A stretch of DNA of 64,000 nt from positions 1 to 64,000 of the forward strand of contig REEV01000051.1 of assembly GCA_007694915.1 (NCBI GenBank), given 5' to 3'. Positions 54,500 to 64,000 of the stretch are shown here, one piece after another. Both the position numbers and the translations under genes were made by a program. Numbering within the stretch: the stretch's first letter is position 1; each line of letters starts with the position of its first letter. This DNA comes from Cyanobium sp. PLM2.Bin73 (GTDB taxonomy: Bacteria > Cyanobacteriota > Cyanobacteriia > PCC-6307 > Cyanobiaceae). The notes beneath the pieces were generated by a model. It made no database searches. It had not been told where the DNA came from and was given only the letters and a program-made list of their open reading frames with translations.

Positions 54500-55335
54500 G
54501 CCAGGGCCCGCCCGTGGCCACCGGATTCCGGCCCGCCGAATCCCTGGCGCTGGTGCTGGTGGAGCCGGCCGGCCCGCTCAACGTGGGCAGCGTCGCCCGT
54601 CTCTGCGCCAACTTCGGGATCAGCGACCTGCGACTGGTGGCGCCGCGCTGCTCCCACACCGGGGAGGAGGCCCGGCGCATGGCCGTGCACGCTGGGGCGG
54701 TGCTGGAGGAGGCGCGGGTCTTCCCGACCCTGGAGGCGGCCCTGGCCGATTGCCGCCGGGTGGTGGCCACCAGCGGGCGAGGCTGCGGCGAACCCCTGCC
54801 ACCGCTAGACCTCGACGGCGCCCTGGGCTGGCTGGCGGCAGACCCGGGAGACCCGAAACTGGCAGCCGCGCGCGCCCTGGTGTTCGGCCGCGAGGACCGG
54901 GGCCTGAGCAAGGCCGAACTGCTCCAGGCCGGCCGCCTGCTGCACATCCATACGGCGGGCAGCTACGGCTCCCTCAACCTGGCCCAGGCCGCTGCCGTGG
55001 TGCTGCACCACTGGCACCGCCTGCAGAGCAGGGGCCAGCCATCGGCCGTCGCCGGCCCGGGGGCAGCGACGCCGGCAGCGGAGGCGGCCCCATGCCAGCG
55101 GGGGGTGCTCGAGGCGATGCTCAGCGACGCCGAAGGGCTGCTGCTGGAGGTGGGATTCCTCTACCCCCACACGGCCGCGGCCCGGATGGCCAAGTTGCGC
55201 AGCCTGCTCCAGCGCGCCCAGGTGAACACCGAGGAGGTGGCCCTGCTGCGGGGCATGGTGCGCCAACTGCGCTGGGCCGCGACCCGCGGCGACACTGGCA
55301 CCACGGCGGGCGCCGATCCCGCCTCCACCCCTTAA
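54496..55335 (+). CDS. TrmJ/SpoU-family RNA methyltransferase
   Basis: 'LALVLVEPAGPLNVGSVARLCANFGISDLRLVAPRC', 'LVFGREDRGLSKAEL', 'GSYGSLNLAQAAAVVLHH'. Confidence 0.92.
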   Translation: MSQGPPVATGFRPAESLALVLVEPAGPLNVGSVARLCANFGISDLRLVAPRCSHTGEEARRMAVHAGAVLEEARVFPTLEAALADCRRVVATSGRGCGEPLPPLDLDGALGWLAADPGDPKLAAARALVFGREDRGLSKAELLQAGRLLHIHTAGSYGSLNLAQAAAVVLHHWHRLQSRGQPSAVAGPGAATPAAEAAPCQRGVLEAMLSDAEGLLLEVGFLYPHTAAARMAKLRSLLQRAQVNTEEVALLRGMVRQLRWAATRGDTGTTAGADPASTP

Positions 55336-55361
55336 CTTCAGCCGACACAGGTCCAGCTGCC

Positions 55362-56417
55362 TTGAGCGCCGCTCAATCCCCCAGGAGTCCTCGCAGCCGT
55401 TGGCGGCACACCCTGCTGCTGCTGCTGCGGCTGGCCGTGATGGGCGTGGGCCTGGGGGTGCTCACCGCCACCGGGCTGCGGCTGCTTGCACCGCGACTGG
55501 CCGGGGGCAGCCTGCCCGGCCTCGGTCAGCTGGCCGAAGCCACGGGCCAGCAGGGCCTGGCCCCGGGCCGCTTCCAGCCCAGACAGGAGCTCACCCAACT
55601 CAGCCAGCGCTGGCAGCAGCTGGCCGCCGCCCAGAAGGACCTCGAGGCCAGCGGCTTCCTGCTGGTGCTCGATGACGGCCGCTTCGCCCAGCTGAACCCC
55701 GAGCAGCCGATGCCGGCGGCGAGCTCAATCAAGACACAGATCCTAGTGGTGGCCCTGGAGGATCTGGACGCGGGCAAGCTCAGCTGGAACGACCCGCTGA
55801 CGCTCACCCAGGAGCTGGTGGGCGGCGGGGCCGGCTGGATGGCCACCCGTCCGATCGGCACCCGCTTCCCCTTCTTCGAGGCGGCCACCGAGATGATCCG
55901 GATCAGCGACAACAGCGCCACCAACCTGGTGATACAGAAGCTGGGCGGCCAGACCGCCGTCAACACCCGTTTCCAGGCCATGGACCTGCCGGCCACCCAG
56001 CTCAACAACTGGCTGCCGGACCTCGATGGCACCAACACCAGCAGTGCCCGCGACCTGGCCCGCTCCATTGCCCTGGTGGACACCGGCGAGACCCTCAGCC
56101 CCCGCGCCCGCGACCATTTCCGGGAGATCATGGCCAGCTCCCGCACCGATACGATGATCCCTCAGGGTTTGCTGCGGGGCCTGGGGAAGAACGCCGAGGA
56201 GCCCGACCCCGAGCTGCTCAGCCTGGGCGTCAGCGCTCTCAACAAGACCGGCGACATCGGCACCGCCTACGCCGATGCCGCCCTGATCCAGCTGCCCACT
56301 GGCCAGCGGGCCGTGGCCGCCTTCATGGTCACCGGCCCCTTCAATGATCCCCGTTCCGCCGAACTGATCCGCGCCATGGCCGCGGCCGTGAGCCAGACCC
56401 TAGTGGGGCAGCCATGA
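55362..56417 (+). CDS. Class A beta-lactamase-fold serine hydrolase
   Basis: 'MPAASSIKTQILVVALEDLDAGKL', 'MIRISDNSATNLVIQKLGG', 'NKTGDIGTAYADAALI'. TTG start inferred. Confidence 0.88.
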   Translation: MSAAQSPRSPRSRWRHTLLLLLRLAVMGVGLGVLTATGLRLLAPRLAGGSLPGLGQLAEATGQQGLAPGRFQPRQELTQLSQRWQQLAAAQKDLEASGFLLVLDDGRFAQLNPEQPMPAASSIKTQILVVALEDLDAGKLSWNDPLTLTQELVGGGAGWMATRPIGTRFPFFEAATEMIRISDNSATNLVIQKLGGQTAVNTRFQAMDLPATQLNNWLPDLDGTNTSSARDLARSIALVDTGETLSPRARDHFREIMASSRTDTMIPQGLLRGLGKNAEEPDPELLSLGVSALNKTGDIGTAYADAALIQLPTGQRAVAAFMVTGPFNDPRSAELIRAMAAAVSQTLVGQP

Positions 56418-57919
56418 CCCAACCGCCGATGCTGTCGCGCCCCATGACTCCACACCCGCTCCGCCGCCGAGTCCGGCTGTCCCTACTGCTGGCAGCCGGC
56501 AGCCTGCTGCTGTTCCCAGCCCTGAGCCCGGCTCTGGCCCCCGCCCCGGCGGCCGCCCAGCAGCAGGGCAGCCAGGGCAGCGAACCGCTGCTGCGCCGCC
56601 AGACCGTGGCCCCCCTGCCCGGCGCTCTGGATCAGGTGCTGATGGTCAACGACAACAACCCCGAGCTGATCAGCGGGCCGGGCATCCTGATCTCCACCTT
56701 CCCGTCCGCCGGCCGCGGCGTGCCGGCGGCCCATCTCGATGTGGCCCTCGATGGCCGCTTCGACCTGTTCAGCCACCACGTCTACGCCGGCAGGCCGGAA
56801 ACCCTCAACTCCACCCTGTGGCTGGCGGTGGTCGCCCAGCCCCGCGGCGACCGTCCCGTGCAGCTGCGCCTGCTGGAGGGCTCCACGGCCCTCTCCCAGT
56901 CACTGGATCCGGCCATGGCCGGGGCCCCCTTCCTGCCCCTGCCCCCCTTGCTGGCGGAAAGCACCACACCGGCCTGGGCCGGGCCGGGCAGTCGCGTGGC
57001 CAGCGAACTCCTGCGTCGTCACCGCAGCCCCGAAATCCCCCAGGCCTGGACCCTGGAGCCAGGCCAGCCCAGCACCCTGGTGGTGCTGCCCCTGCCGGTG
57101 CGGGGGCTCGACCCGCTGCTCAACGGCCGCAACCTGCAGCTGCGCCTGCACAGCGACGGCCCCGTGAGCCTGGCCACCCTGGCCGCCTTCGGTCCGCTCG
57201 ATCAGCCACCAGCGGCCGACACCTGGGCAGCGCTGCTCGACGGCGGCCTCAGCCCCAAGGAGCACGAGCCCACCCCCCGCGGTGCCCCGGGGCGGATGAT
57301 CTATTCGCGGGTGAGCGGGGTGCAGGTGGGCAGCGTCTGGCGCGGCACCATCACCAGCCCCGGCCAGGCCTGGCTGCGTGCCGACGCCGCCCCGATCTCC
57401 TGGCCGATCGCCTCGCTTGAGCGCGGCCGGCTGGGCACCGAACAGGTGCAGACCGCCGAACTGAAGGCCTTCTACCCCGGCACCGCCTGGGCCGCCCACG
57501 GCAACTACGGGGTGGAGTACGACGTCACCATTCCCCTGCGCAACACCGGAGCGGAACCGGTGCAGCTGCAGCTGGCGTTCGAGTCGCCGATCAAGACCGA
57601 TCCGCCCCTCGGCGGCCTGCGCTTCAACACCACCCCGGTGCGATCGGTGATGTTCCGCGGGCCGATCGAAGTGGCCGGGCTGGATGCCATCGGCGGCCGG
57701 CCGGCGGGACGGCGCCGCTTCCACCTGGTGCAGCGGGCCGGGGACCAGAGCGAGCCCCTGGGGACGGTGAGCTTGGCCCCGGGGGCCACCCGCAACCTGC
57801 GGGTGCGGCTGATCTATCCGGCCGACGCCACCCCGCCCCAGGTGCTGAGCCTGCTGCCCGTGAGCGCCAGCGCAGCTGTGAAACAATCGGCCCCTCAGCC
57901 AGCCAGCAGCACGCCGTGA
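56414..57919 (+). CDS. DUF3370-type secreted protein
   Basis: Signal peptide; '[27 protein letters not shown]', '[57 protein letters not shown]'. Confidence 0.75.
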   Translation: MTQPPMLSRPMTPHPLRRRVRLSLLLAAGSLLLFPALSPALAPAPAAAQQQGSQGSEPLLRRQTVAPLPGALDQVLMVNDNNPELISGPGILISTFPSAGRGVPAAHLDVALDGRFDLFSHHVYAGRPETLNSTLWLAVVAQPRGDRPVQLRLLEGSTALSQSLDPAMAGAPFLPLPPLLAESTTPAWAGPGSRVASELLRRHRSPEIPQAWTLEPGQPSTLVVLPLPVRGLDPLLNGRNLQLRLHSDGPVSLATLAAFGPLDQPPAADTWAALLDGGLSPKEHEPTPRGAPGRMIYSRVSGVQVGSVWRGTITSPGQAWLRADAAPISWPIASLERGRLGTEQVQTAELKAFYPGTAWAAHGNYGVEYDVTIPLRNTGAEPVQLQLAFESPIKTDPPLGGLRFNTTPVRSVMFRGPIEVAGLDAIGGRPAGRRRFHLVQRAGDQSEPLGTVSLAPGATRNLRVRLIYPADATPPQVLSLLPVSASAAVKQSAPQPASSTP

Positions 57920-59004
57920 CGCCAGTCCGCCAGCGCCGGGTCTTCCCCTTCACCGCAATTGTGGGTCAGGAGGAGATGAAGCTGGCTCTCCTGCTCAACG
58001 TGATCGATCCCCGCATCGGCGGCGTGATGATCATGGGCGACCGGGGAACGGGCAAGAGCACCGCGATCCGCGCCCTGGCCGATCTGCTGCCCCAGATCGA
58101 GGTGGTGAGCGGTGATCCCTACAACAGCTCCCCCAGCGATCCCGACCTCCAGAGCGAGGAGGTGCGTCAGCGCCTGGAGCGGGGGGAGGAGCTGGTGGCG
58201 GAGCAGCGCCAGGTGCCGATGGTGGACCTGCCCCTGGGGGCCACGGAAGATCGCCTCTGCGGCACGATCGATATCGAAAAGGCCCTCAGCGAGGGCGTGC
58301 GGGCCTTTGAGCCGGGCCTGCTGGCCAAGGCCAACCGCGGCCTGCTCTACGTGGACGAGGTGAACCTGCTCGACGACCACCTGGTGGACGTGCTGCTGGA
58401 TTCGGCCGCCTCGGGCTGGAACACTGTGGAGCGGGAGGGCGTTAGCGTACGTCACCCGGCCCGCTTCGTGCTGATCGGCTCCGGCAACCCTGAGGAAGGC
58501 GAGCTGCGCCCCCAGCTGCTCGATCGCTTCGGCATGAGCGTGGAGGTGCGCACCGTGCGCGACCCCGAGCTGCGCGTGCAGGTGGTGGATCAACGCACCG
58601 CCTTCGACAACGACCCCGACAGCTTCAACAGTTCCGTGCAGCCCAACCAGGACGCCCTCCAGGCCCGGGTGGTGGAGGCCCAGGAGCGGCTGGGCAAGGT
58701 GCAGATCGACGACGACCTGCGCATCCGCATCTCCGCGATCTGCGGCGAACTGGATGTGGACGGCCTGCGCGGCGACATCGTCACCAACCGGGCCGCCCGC
58801 GCCCTGGCGGCCTTCGAGGGCCGCAGTGAGGTGAGCGAAGTCGACGTGGCCCGGGTGGTGGCCTGCTGCCTGCGCCACCGCCTGCGCAAGGATCCGCTGG
58901 AGCAGATCGACTCCGGCGACCGGGTGGTGAAGGTGTTCTGCAAGGTGTTCGAGCGGCCCGAAGCAGCCGACCGCAGAGACTTCGAGCTGGCCCTCGCCGC
59001 CTGA
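57916..59004 (+). CDS. chlI: Magnesium chelatase ATPase subunit I
   Basis: '[50 protein letters not shown]', '[31 protein letters not shown]', '[21 protein letters not shown]'. GTG start. Confidence 0.97.
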   Translation: MTPVRQRRVFPFTAIVGQEEMKLALLLNVIDPRIGGVMIMGDRGTGKSTAIRALADLLPQIEVVSGDPYNSSPSDPDLQSEEVRQRLERGEELVAEQRQVPMVDLPLGATEDRLCGTIDIEKALSEGVRAFEPGLLAKANRGLLYVDEVNLLDDHLVDVLLDSAASGWNTVEREGVSVRHPARFVLIGSGNPEEGELRPQLLDRFGMSVEVRTVRDPELRVQVVDQRTAFDNDPDSFNSSVQPNQDALQARVVEAQERLGKVQIDDDLRIRISAICGELDVDGLRGDIVTNRAARALAAFEGRSEVSEVDVARVVACCLRHRLRKDPLEQIDSGDRVVKVFCKVFERPEAADRRDFELALAA

Positions 59005-59033
59005 GGGCCCCGGGGGCTGATGGGGAGCCCCTG

Positions 59034-59504
59034 ATGCGCATCCTCGGCATTGACCCCGGCCTGGCGCGGGTGGGCTACGGCGTGATCGAGATCGATCCCC
59101 GGCAGGGCCGCCAGAGCCTGCTCGACTGCGGCATCCTGCGCACCGACCCGGGCCGCAGTGAGGGGGAGCGGATGGTGGAGATCAGCCGCGATCTGCGCCA
59201 GCTGGTGCGCAGCTGGCGGCCCCGGCTGGCGGTGGTGGAGAAGTTCTTCTTCTACCGCTCCAGCACCACCATTGCCGTGGTGCAGGCCCGGGGCGTGCTG
59301 CTGATGACCCTGGCCCGCCTGCAGGTGCCGGTGGTGGAGTTCCCGCCCATGCAGATCAAGCAGGCCCTCACCGGCAACGGCCACGCCGACAAGCAGGAGG
59401 TGCTGGAGGCGGTGATGCGCGAGCTGCAGCTGGCATGCCCGCCACGGCCCGACGATGCCGCCGACGCCCTGGCCGCCGCCCTCACCGGCTGGTTCCAGCG
59501 CTGA
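59034..59504 (+). CDS. ruvC: Crossover junction endodeoxyribonuclease RuvC
   Basis: 'MRILGIDPGLARVGYGVIE', 'AVVEKFFFYRSSTTIAVVQARGVLL', 'PPMQIKQALTGNGHADKQEV', 'DDAADALAAALT'. Confidence 0.97.
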   Translation: MRILGIDPGLARVGYGVIEIDPRQGRQSLLDCGILRTDPGRSEGERMVEISRDLRQLVRSWRPRLAVVEKFFFYRSSTTIAVVQARGVLLMTLARLQVPVVEFPPMQIKQALTGNGHADKQEVLEAVMRELQLACPPRPDDAADALAAALTGWFQR

Positions 59505-59509
59505 GCGCC

Positions 59510-60226
59510 ATGGACGGACCCCACACCCCTCCTGACAACGCCGGCGCCGCCACCAAGCAGGCCCTGCGGCGGCGGTTGCGGGCGTTGCGCGAGCAGCTGC
59601 TGCCGGACCTCGAGCCGGCGATCCGCGCCCAGGTGCAGCGGGTGCTGGAGAGGCACCTGGACGGGCCGGGCCGGGTGGGCCTCTACTGGCCCCTGGCCGG
59701 CGAGATCGACCTGCGCCCCCTGGCCGATCAGCCCGCCCTGGCCGGCCGGCTGGCCTTGCCCGCCATTGCCGGCGAACGCCTGCACTACCGCCCCTGGCAG
59801 CCGGCCCAGGCCCTGCAGGGCGACGCCTGCGACATCCCCGCCCCACCGCCGGCGGCGGGCGAGCTGGCGGCCGGAGACCTGGCCGTGCTGCTGGTGCCGG
59901 CCCTGGCGATCGATCGCCGGGGACTGCGGCTCGGCTACGGCGGCGGCTGGTACGACCGCCTGCGCAGCGGCTCCGAATGGCGCCGGGTGCCGGCCCTGGC
60001 TGTGCTGCCCTCCGGCTGCCTGCTGGAGCGGCTGCCGGCGGATCCCTGGGATGTGCCCCTCGACGGCTGGATCAGCGAGCTGGGCCTGGGCGAGCCCCCA
60101 TCGCCATCCCAATCCGGTCCAGCCCAGAGCCCTCCATCACAATCTTGTTCACAAACCGGGCCTGATCCCCTCGGCCCCGGTGCACCTTTGCGAGGATCGC
60201 GCCCAGTGCACAGGCGGTCGCCGTGA
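59510..60226 (+). CDS. 5-formyltetrahydrofolate cyclo-ligase
   Basis: '[17 protein letters not shown]', 'VGLYWPLAGEIDLRPLAD', 'LLVPALAIDRRGLRLGYGGGWYDRLR'. Confidence 0.92.
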   Translation: MDGPHTPPDNAGAATKQALRRRLRALREQLLPDLEPAIRAQVQRVLERHLDGPGRVGLYWPLAGEIDLRPLADQPALAGRLALPAIAGERLHYRPWQPAQALQGDACDIPAPPPAAGELAAGDLAVLLVPALAIDRRGLRLGYGGGWYDRLRSGSEWRRVPALAVLPSGCLLERLPADPWDVPLDGWISELGLGEPPSPSQSGPAQSPPSQSCSQTGPDPLGPGAPLRGSRPVHRRSP

Positions 60227-60450
60227 ATCTGTCCCCTCACCGTTCGGACATCTCCCTCAGCGTCGCCCCCACCAGCTCCTTCTCCGCCTCCAGCAGCTCC
60301 TTCTCTGCCCCCACCGCCGCCGAACGGGTGCTGGCCGCCGAGCTGCAGGCCCGCGAGGAGGCCCACGACGCCCTCTCGATGATGGTGACCTCGATGGCGC
60401 GCATGGTGCAGGCGGGCAAGACGCGCGACAGTCGCTGGAAGGACAGCTGA
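60223..60450 (+). CDS. Hypothetical small protein
   Basis: 75-aa ORF with a 4-bp overlap with the upstream CDS; coding status not certain. Confidence 0.45.
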   Translation: MNLSPHRSDISLSVAPTSSFSASSSSFSAPTAAERVLAAELQAREEAHDALSMMVTSMARMVQAGKTRDSRWKDS

Positions 60451-60464
60451 TCAACCCTCTCCCG

Positions 60465-61058
60465 ATGACCGCATCCACCGCCCGGCAGCGGCCATGGCTG
60501 CCGATCAAGGCCCTGATCAAGGTGCTGATGGCCTCGGCCCCTCTGGCGCTGGGGACCGTTCTCCTGGGGTGGAGCACCTCCCCCCCAGCCCGGGCCCACG
60601 CGATCGAAAGCAGCCTGGAACACCTCAGCCAGCAGACTGAGAGCTTCGCCGCCGAGCTGGAACTGAACAGCCGCTTCAGCACAGGCGAACCCGTCGATGC
60701 GGCCACCGTGCGGCTGCTCCCCCCCGAGGGGCCGGGGATCGAACTGGGGCGCACCGATGCCGAGGGGCGCCTGCGCTTTACCCTGCCCGATGCCGCTGCT
60801 GCTGATTGGGAGCTGCAGGTGGACGCGGGACCCGGCCACCGCGACTACCTGGAACTGGCGGAGGCGGGCGCCGCGCCGGCCCTGGCGGCAAGCCCCACGC
60901 CACCGGCGGCCTGGCGGCGCACAGCCCTCGGGCGGCTGCTGGCCCACCGGCCCGGTGGCGTGCAACAGCCACTGCTGGGAAGCCTGGCCAAGGGTGGGGT
61001 GATGGTGGGGCTCGGCGCCGCCGGCGCCCTGCTGCTGGCCCGCCGCCGCCGGCACTGA
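60465..61058 (+). CDS. Hypothetical secreted/membrane protein with C-terminal TM and Arg-rich tail
   Basis: N-terminal hydrophobic segment, C-terminal 'GVMVGLGAAGALLLARRRRH'. Confidence 0.6.
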   Translation: MTASTARQRPWLPIKALIKVLMASAPLALGTVLLGWSTSPPARAHAIESSLEHLSQQTESFAAELELNSRFSTGEPVDAATVRLLPPEGPGIELGRTDAEGRLRFTLPDAAAADWELQVDAGPGHRDYLELAEAGAAPALAASPTPPAAWRRTALGRLLAHRPGGVQQPLLGSLAKGGVMVGLGAAGALLLARRRRH

Positions 61059-61493
61059 ATGGCTGCCCCCCGCCCCATCGCCACGGGCAGCGAAGCCCTC
61101 GATCGCATCGTCGAGCGCCTGGCCGGCAGCACCGACCCGCGCCGCCGCTACGAATACGTGCTCTGGCTGGCCAAGAAACTGGAGCCCCTGCCTGAGGAGT
61201 TCCGCAACGACGCCTTCAAGGTGAAGGGCTGCGTGTCCCAGGTGTACGTGGTGGGGGAGCTGCAGAACGGCACCCTGCACTGGCGGGGCGATTCCGACGC
61301 CGCCATCACCAAGGGCCTGCTGGCCCTGCTGATCGAAGGGCTCGAAGGGCTCACCCCCGAGCAGGCCAGCACCATCGATCCCGGATTCATCGCCGCCACC
61401 GGCCTGCAGGCCAGCCTCACCCCGTCGCGGGCTAATGGTTTCCTGAACATCCTGCGGATGATGCAGGGGCAGGCCAGGGCTCTGGCGGTCTGA
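61059..61493 (+). CDS. sufE: SufE-like cysteine desulfurase activator
   Basis: 'ALDRIVERLAGSTDPRRRYEYVLWLAKKLEPLPEEFRNDAFKVKGCVSQVYVV'. Confidence 0.94.
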   Translation: MAAPRPIATGSEALDRIVERLAGSTDPRRRYEYVLWLAKKLEPLPEEFRNDAFKVKGCVSQVYVVGELQNGTLHWRGDSDAAITKGLLALLIEGLEGLTPEQASTIDPGFIAATGLQASLTPSRANGFLNILRMMQGQARALAV

Positions 61494-61527
61494 TTTCTAG
61501 GATCGGCCTTCTGCGCGCTTCCAGCCC

Positions 61528-62877
61528 ATGACGATCGGCATCGGCCTGCTCGGCCTCGGCACGGTGGGAGCAGGGGTTGCCGAGATCCTCGCCAACCCGG
61601 AAGGACGCCATCCGCTGGTGGCGGAGCTGGCACTGCGACGGGTGGCGGTGCGCGACCTGGCGCGGCCGCGGGCGGTGCCGGTGGCCGCTGAGCTGCTCAC
61701 CACCCAGGCGGAGGCGGTGGTGGACGATCCGGCGGTGGACATCGTGGTGGAGGTTCTCGGGGGGCTGGAGCCCGCCCGCTCCCTGATCCTGCGGGCCATC
61801 GCCGCCGGCAAGCCCGTGGTCACGGCCAACAAGGCGGTGATCGCCCGCCACGGGGAGGAGATCGCCGCCGCCGCCGCCGCCGCCGGGGTGTACGTGCTGC
61901 TGGAGGCGGCGGTGGGCGGCGGCATCCCGATCATCGAACCGCTGAAGCAGTCGCTCGGAGCCAACCGCATCGACCGGGTGAGCGGCATCATCAACGGCAC
62001 CACCAACTACATCCTCAGCCGCATGGCCGCTGAGGGTGCCGACTACGGGGCTGTGCTTGCCGACGCCCAGCGCCTTGGCTACGCCGAAGCCGATCCGGCC
62101 GCCGATGTGCAGGGCGCCGACGCCGCCGACAAGATCGCCATCCTCACGGGCCTGGCCTACGGAGGCTCGGTGCCGCGGCAGGCGATCCCCACCGAGGGCA
62201 TCGACCGGCTCGACGCCCGCGATGTGGCCTATGCCGACAAGCTCGGCTACGTGGTGAAGCTGCTCGCCGTGGCTCAGCGCATCGACAGCCAGCCCGGCGG
62301 TGGTGACAAGGCCAGCGGCGATCCGGACGCGGTGCTGCTCGATGTGCGGGTGCATCCCACCCTGCTGCCCCGCAGTCACCCGCTGGCGGGGGTGAACGGG
62401 GTGTTCAACGCCATCTTGGTGGAGGGCGATCCGGTGGGCCAGGTGATGTTCTACGGCCCGGGAGCCGGGGCGGGGCCCACGGCCTCAGCGGTGGTGGCCG
62501 ACATCCTCAACATCGCCGGCATACGGCAGGCCACCCTCCCTGCGGGCTCAGCCGGGGGGCCGGTGGGCCTCGACCCCCTGCTGGCGGCCGGCAGCTGGCG
62601 CCGGTGCCGCCTCATCGACGGCGCCCTCACCACCCACCGCAACTACGTGCGCCTGCGCACCAGCGACGAAGCTGGGGTGATCGGGCGCATCGGCACCTGC
62701 TTCGGGGAGGCGGGGGTGTCGATCCAGTCGATCGTGCAGTTCGAAGCCCACAGCGACGCCGCCGAGATCGTGGTGATCACGCACGAGGTGCTGGAGGAGC
62801 GGTTCCGGCAGGCCCTCGATGCCATCGCCGCCCTGGCCGAGGTGCAGGGGGTGGCCGCCTGCCTGCGCACGCTCTGA
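61528..62877 (+). CDS. hom: Homoserine dehydrogenase
   Basis: 'IGLLGLGTVGAGVAEIL', 'VVTANKAVIARHGEEI', 'EAAVGGGIPIIEPLKQSLGANRIDRVSGIINGTTNYILSRM', C-terminal ACT domain. Confidence 0.96.
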   Translation: MTIGIGLLGLGTVGAGVAEILANPEGRHPLVAELALRRVAVRDLARPRAVPVAAELLTTQAEAVVDDPAVDIVVEVLGGLEPARSLILRAIAAGKPVVTANKAVIARHGEEIAAAAAAAGVYVLLEAAVGGGIPIIEPLKQSLGANRIDRVSGIINGTTNYILSRMAAEGADYGAVLADAQRLGYAEADPAADVQGADAADKIAILTGLAYGGSVPRQAIPTEGIDRLDARDVAYADKLGYVVKLLAVAQRIDSQPGGGDKASGDPDAVLLDVRVHPTLLPRSHPLAGVNGVFNAILVEGDPVGQVMFYGPGAGAGPTASAVVADILNIAGIRQATLPAGSAGGPVGLDPLLAAGSWRRCRLIDGALTTHRNYVRLRTSDEAGVIGRIGTCFGEAGVSIQSIVQFEAHSDAAEIVVITHEVLEERFRQALDAIAALAEVQGVAACLRTL

Positions 62878-63101
62878 GCAGGAGCAGGGCCGGGCTGCCG
62901 CTTGGTGCGCAAACCGGCATCAGGGGGATGCGCGTCCACCGGGAAGCGGCACCATGCCTTCAGTTCGATTCAAAAGGAATCCTTAAGCCGCGTCTCCTCC
63001 AGCCGGGTCGCGCCGCCAACGCCCGCATCGCTAGGACAGAACCAACCCGGCCTGTCCCCCATGCCGTCCCTCCGCTTCATGAAGCACTTCATGAGACGTT
63101 C

Positions 63102-63314
63102 ATGACCAGCCTTTCCTGCAGCCATCCCCACACCGCCCTCAGCCAGGGCGACTGTGTGCGGATTCAGGCCGATGATCAGCTGTACCAGGTGATCGGCATC
63201 GACGATCGCCACAACCGCTGCTGGTTGCGCCGCTGGCCCCTGGCCCGCCACGGCTCCCAAGTCTTTGAAATTTCCCTGCAGCAGGTGCGGCCTCTCAGGC
63301 CCCACCACTCTTGA
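63102..63314 (+). CDS. Hypothetical small protein (70 aa)
   Basis: MTSLSCSHPHTALSQGDCVRIQADDQLYQVIGIDDRHNRCWLRRWPLARHGSQVFEISLQQVRPLRPHHS. Confidence 0.6.
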   Translation: MTSLSCSHPHTALSQGDCVRIQADDQLYQVIGIDDRHNRCWLRRWPLARHGSQVFEISLQQVRPLRPHHS

Positions 63315-63393
63315 ATGGCGGCGCTCTGCTGACCCCTCGCCCTTGCTCCGGTCGTTGCGGCTGACTCCACCGTTGCGGCTGCCGCCACGGCTG

Positions 63394-64000
63394 ATGTGCA
63401 CCCATTGGCTCCCGCTCCTGGCCGCCGCCCTGGTGCTTGCCGGCTGCCGCGGGGCGGACGGCCCGGGTGCAGCCGCGCCTCCCCAACCCTCCCGCAGCAG
63501 GCCGGGTAGCGATCTGGTGGTGGCCACCAGCGCCAGGGTGGGCTCGGTGGACCCGGTGCGGGCGTCCACCTTCGGAGCGACCCAGCTGCTCAGCGCCCTC
63601 GGCGATCCCCTCTACCGCCTGGGTGATGACGGCAGCGTGCAGCCGGCCCTTGCCGCCGACGTTCCTCGCGTCAGTTCGGACGGCCTGACGGTGACCATCC
63701 CCCTGCGCCGCGATGTGCTGTTCCACGACGGCACCCGCTTCGATGCCGACGCCATGGTGTTCAGCCTGGAGCGCTTCCTGGCGATCGGCACCCTCAGCTA
63801 CCTGCTCGACGAGCGCATCGAGGCCGTGCGGGCCAGCGGCTCCCACGAGCTGGAGTTGCGGCTCAGGCGCCCCACCACGGTGCTGCCCCAGCTGCTCAGC
63901 ACCATCAACCTCACCCCCGTCTCGCCCAAGGCCTACCGAGACCACAGCGATCGCGCCCTCAGTGACCGCTTCGTGGGCACCGGGCCCTACCGGTTGAGCT
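63394..64000 (+). CDS. ABC transporter substrate-binding protein, family 5 (peptide/opine/nickel type), lipoprotein; truncated by window end
   Basis: Manual translation: lipobox 'ALVLAGCRG', 'SDLVVATSARVGSVDPVRASTFGATQLLSALGDPLYRLGDDGSVQPALAADVPRVSSDGLTVTIPLRRDVLFHDGTRFDADAMVFSLERFL'. Confidence 0.9.
   Translation, partial: MCTHWLPLLAAALVLAGCRGADGPGAAAPPQPSRSRPGSDLVVATSARVGSVDPVRASTFGATQLLSALGDPLYRLGDDGSVQPALAADVPRVSSDGLTVTIPLRRDVLFHDGTRFDADAMVFSLERFLAIGTLSYLLDERIEAVRASGSHELELRLRRPTTVLPQLLSTINLTPVSPKAYRDHSDRALSDRFVGTGPYRLS

Overview
This is a high-GC chromosomal window from a unicellular cyanobacterium of the Synechococcus/Cyanobium type. That assignment rests on gene content: petH with a CpcD-like domain, sasA, chlI, petG, cytM, opcA, bciB, GuaB3 and the Yfr1 sRNA. 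Most of the window is densely packed housekeeping genes with frequent 4-bp ATGA/GTGA overlaps. I see no transposases, prophage, CRISPR arrays or rRNA. There is one tRNA (Glu, TTC) and one recognisable sRNA (Yfr1 upstream of trxA, carrying the ACTCCTCACAC core). Main accessory or unusual content: (1) a putative organosulfate-utilisation locus at 43.8-49.0 kb, with an AraC regulator divergent from a BASS-type transporter, a Cys-type sulfatase, a formylglycine-generating enzyme and an unknown membrane protein; (2) a lower-GC orphan ORF at 20.5-21.4 kb built from about seven 25-aa units that combine an RTX-like GxGNDxxxG half with a G(I/L)xNxGxI half; (3) a 14-bp tandem repeat abutting the start of a LytR-CpsA-Psr gene; (4) a 16-bp x4 repeat just downstream of tRNA-Glu; (5) a perfect 10-bp inverted repeat immediately upstream of a sigma-factor gene; (6) three adjacent secreted/outer-membrane genes of unknown function. 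Functional calls come from reading the translated proteins. No database searches were run.
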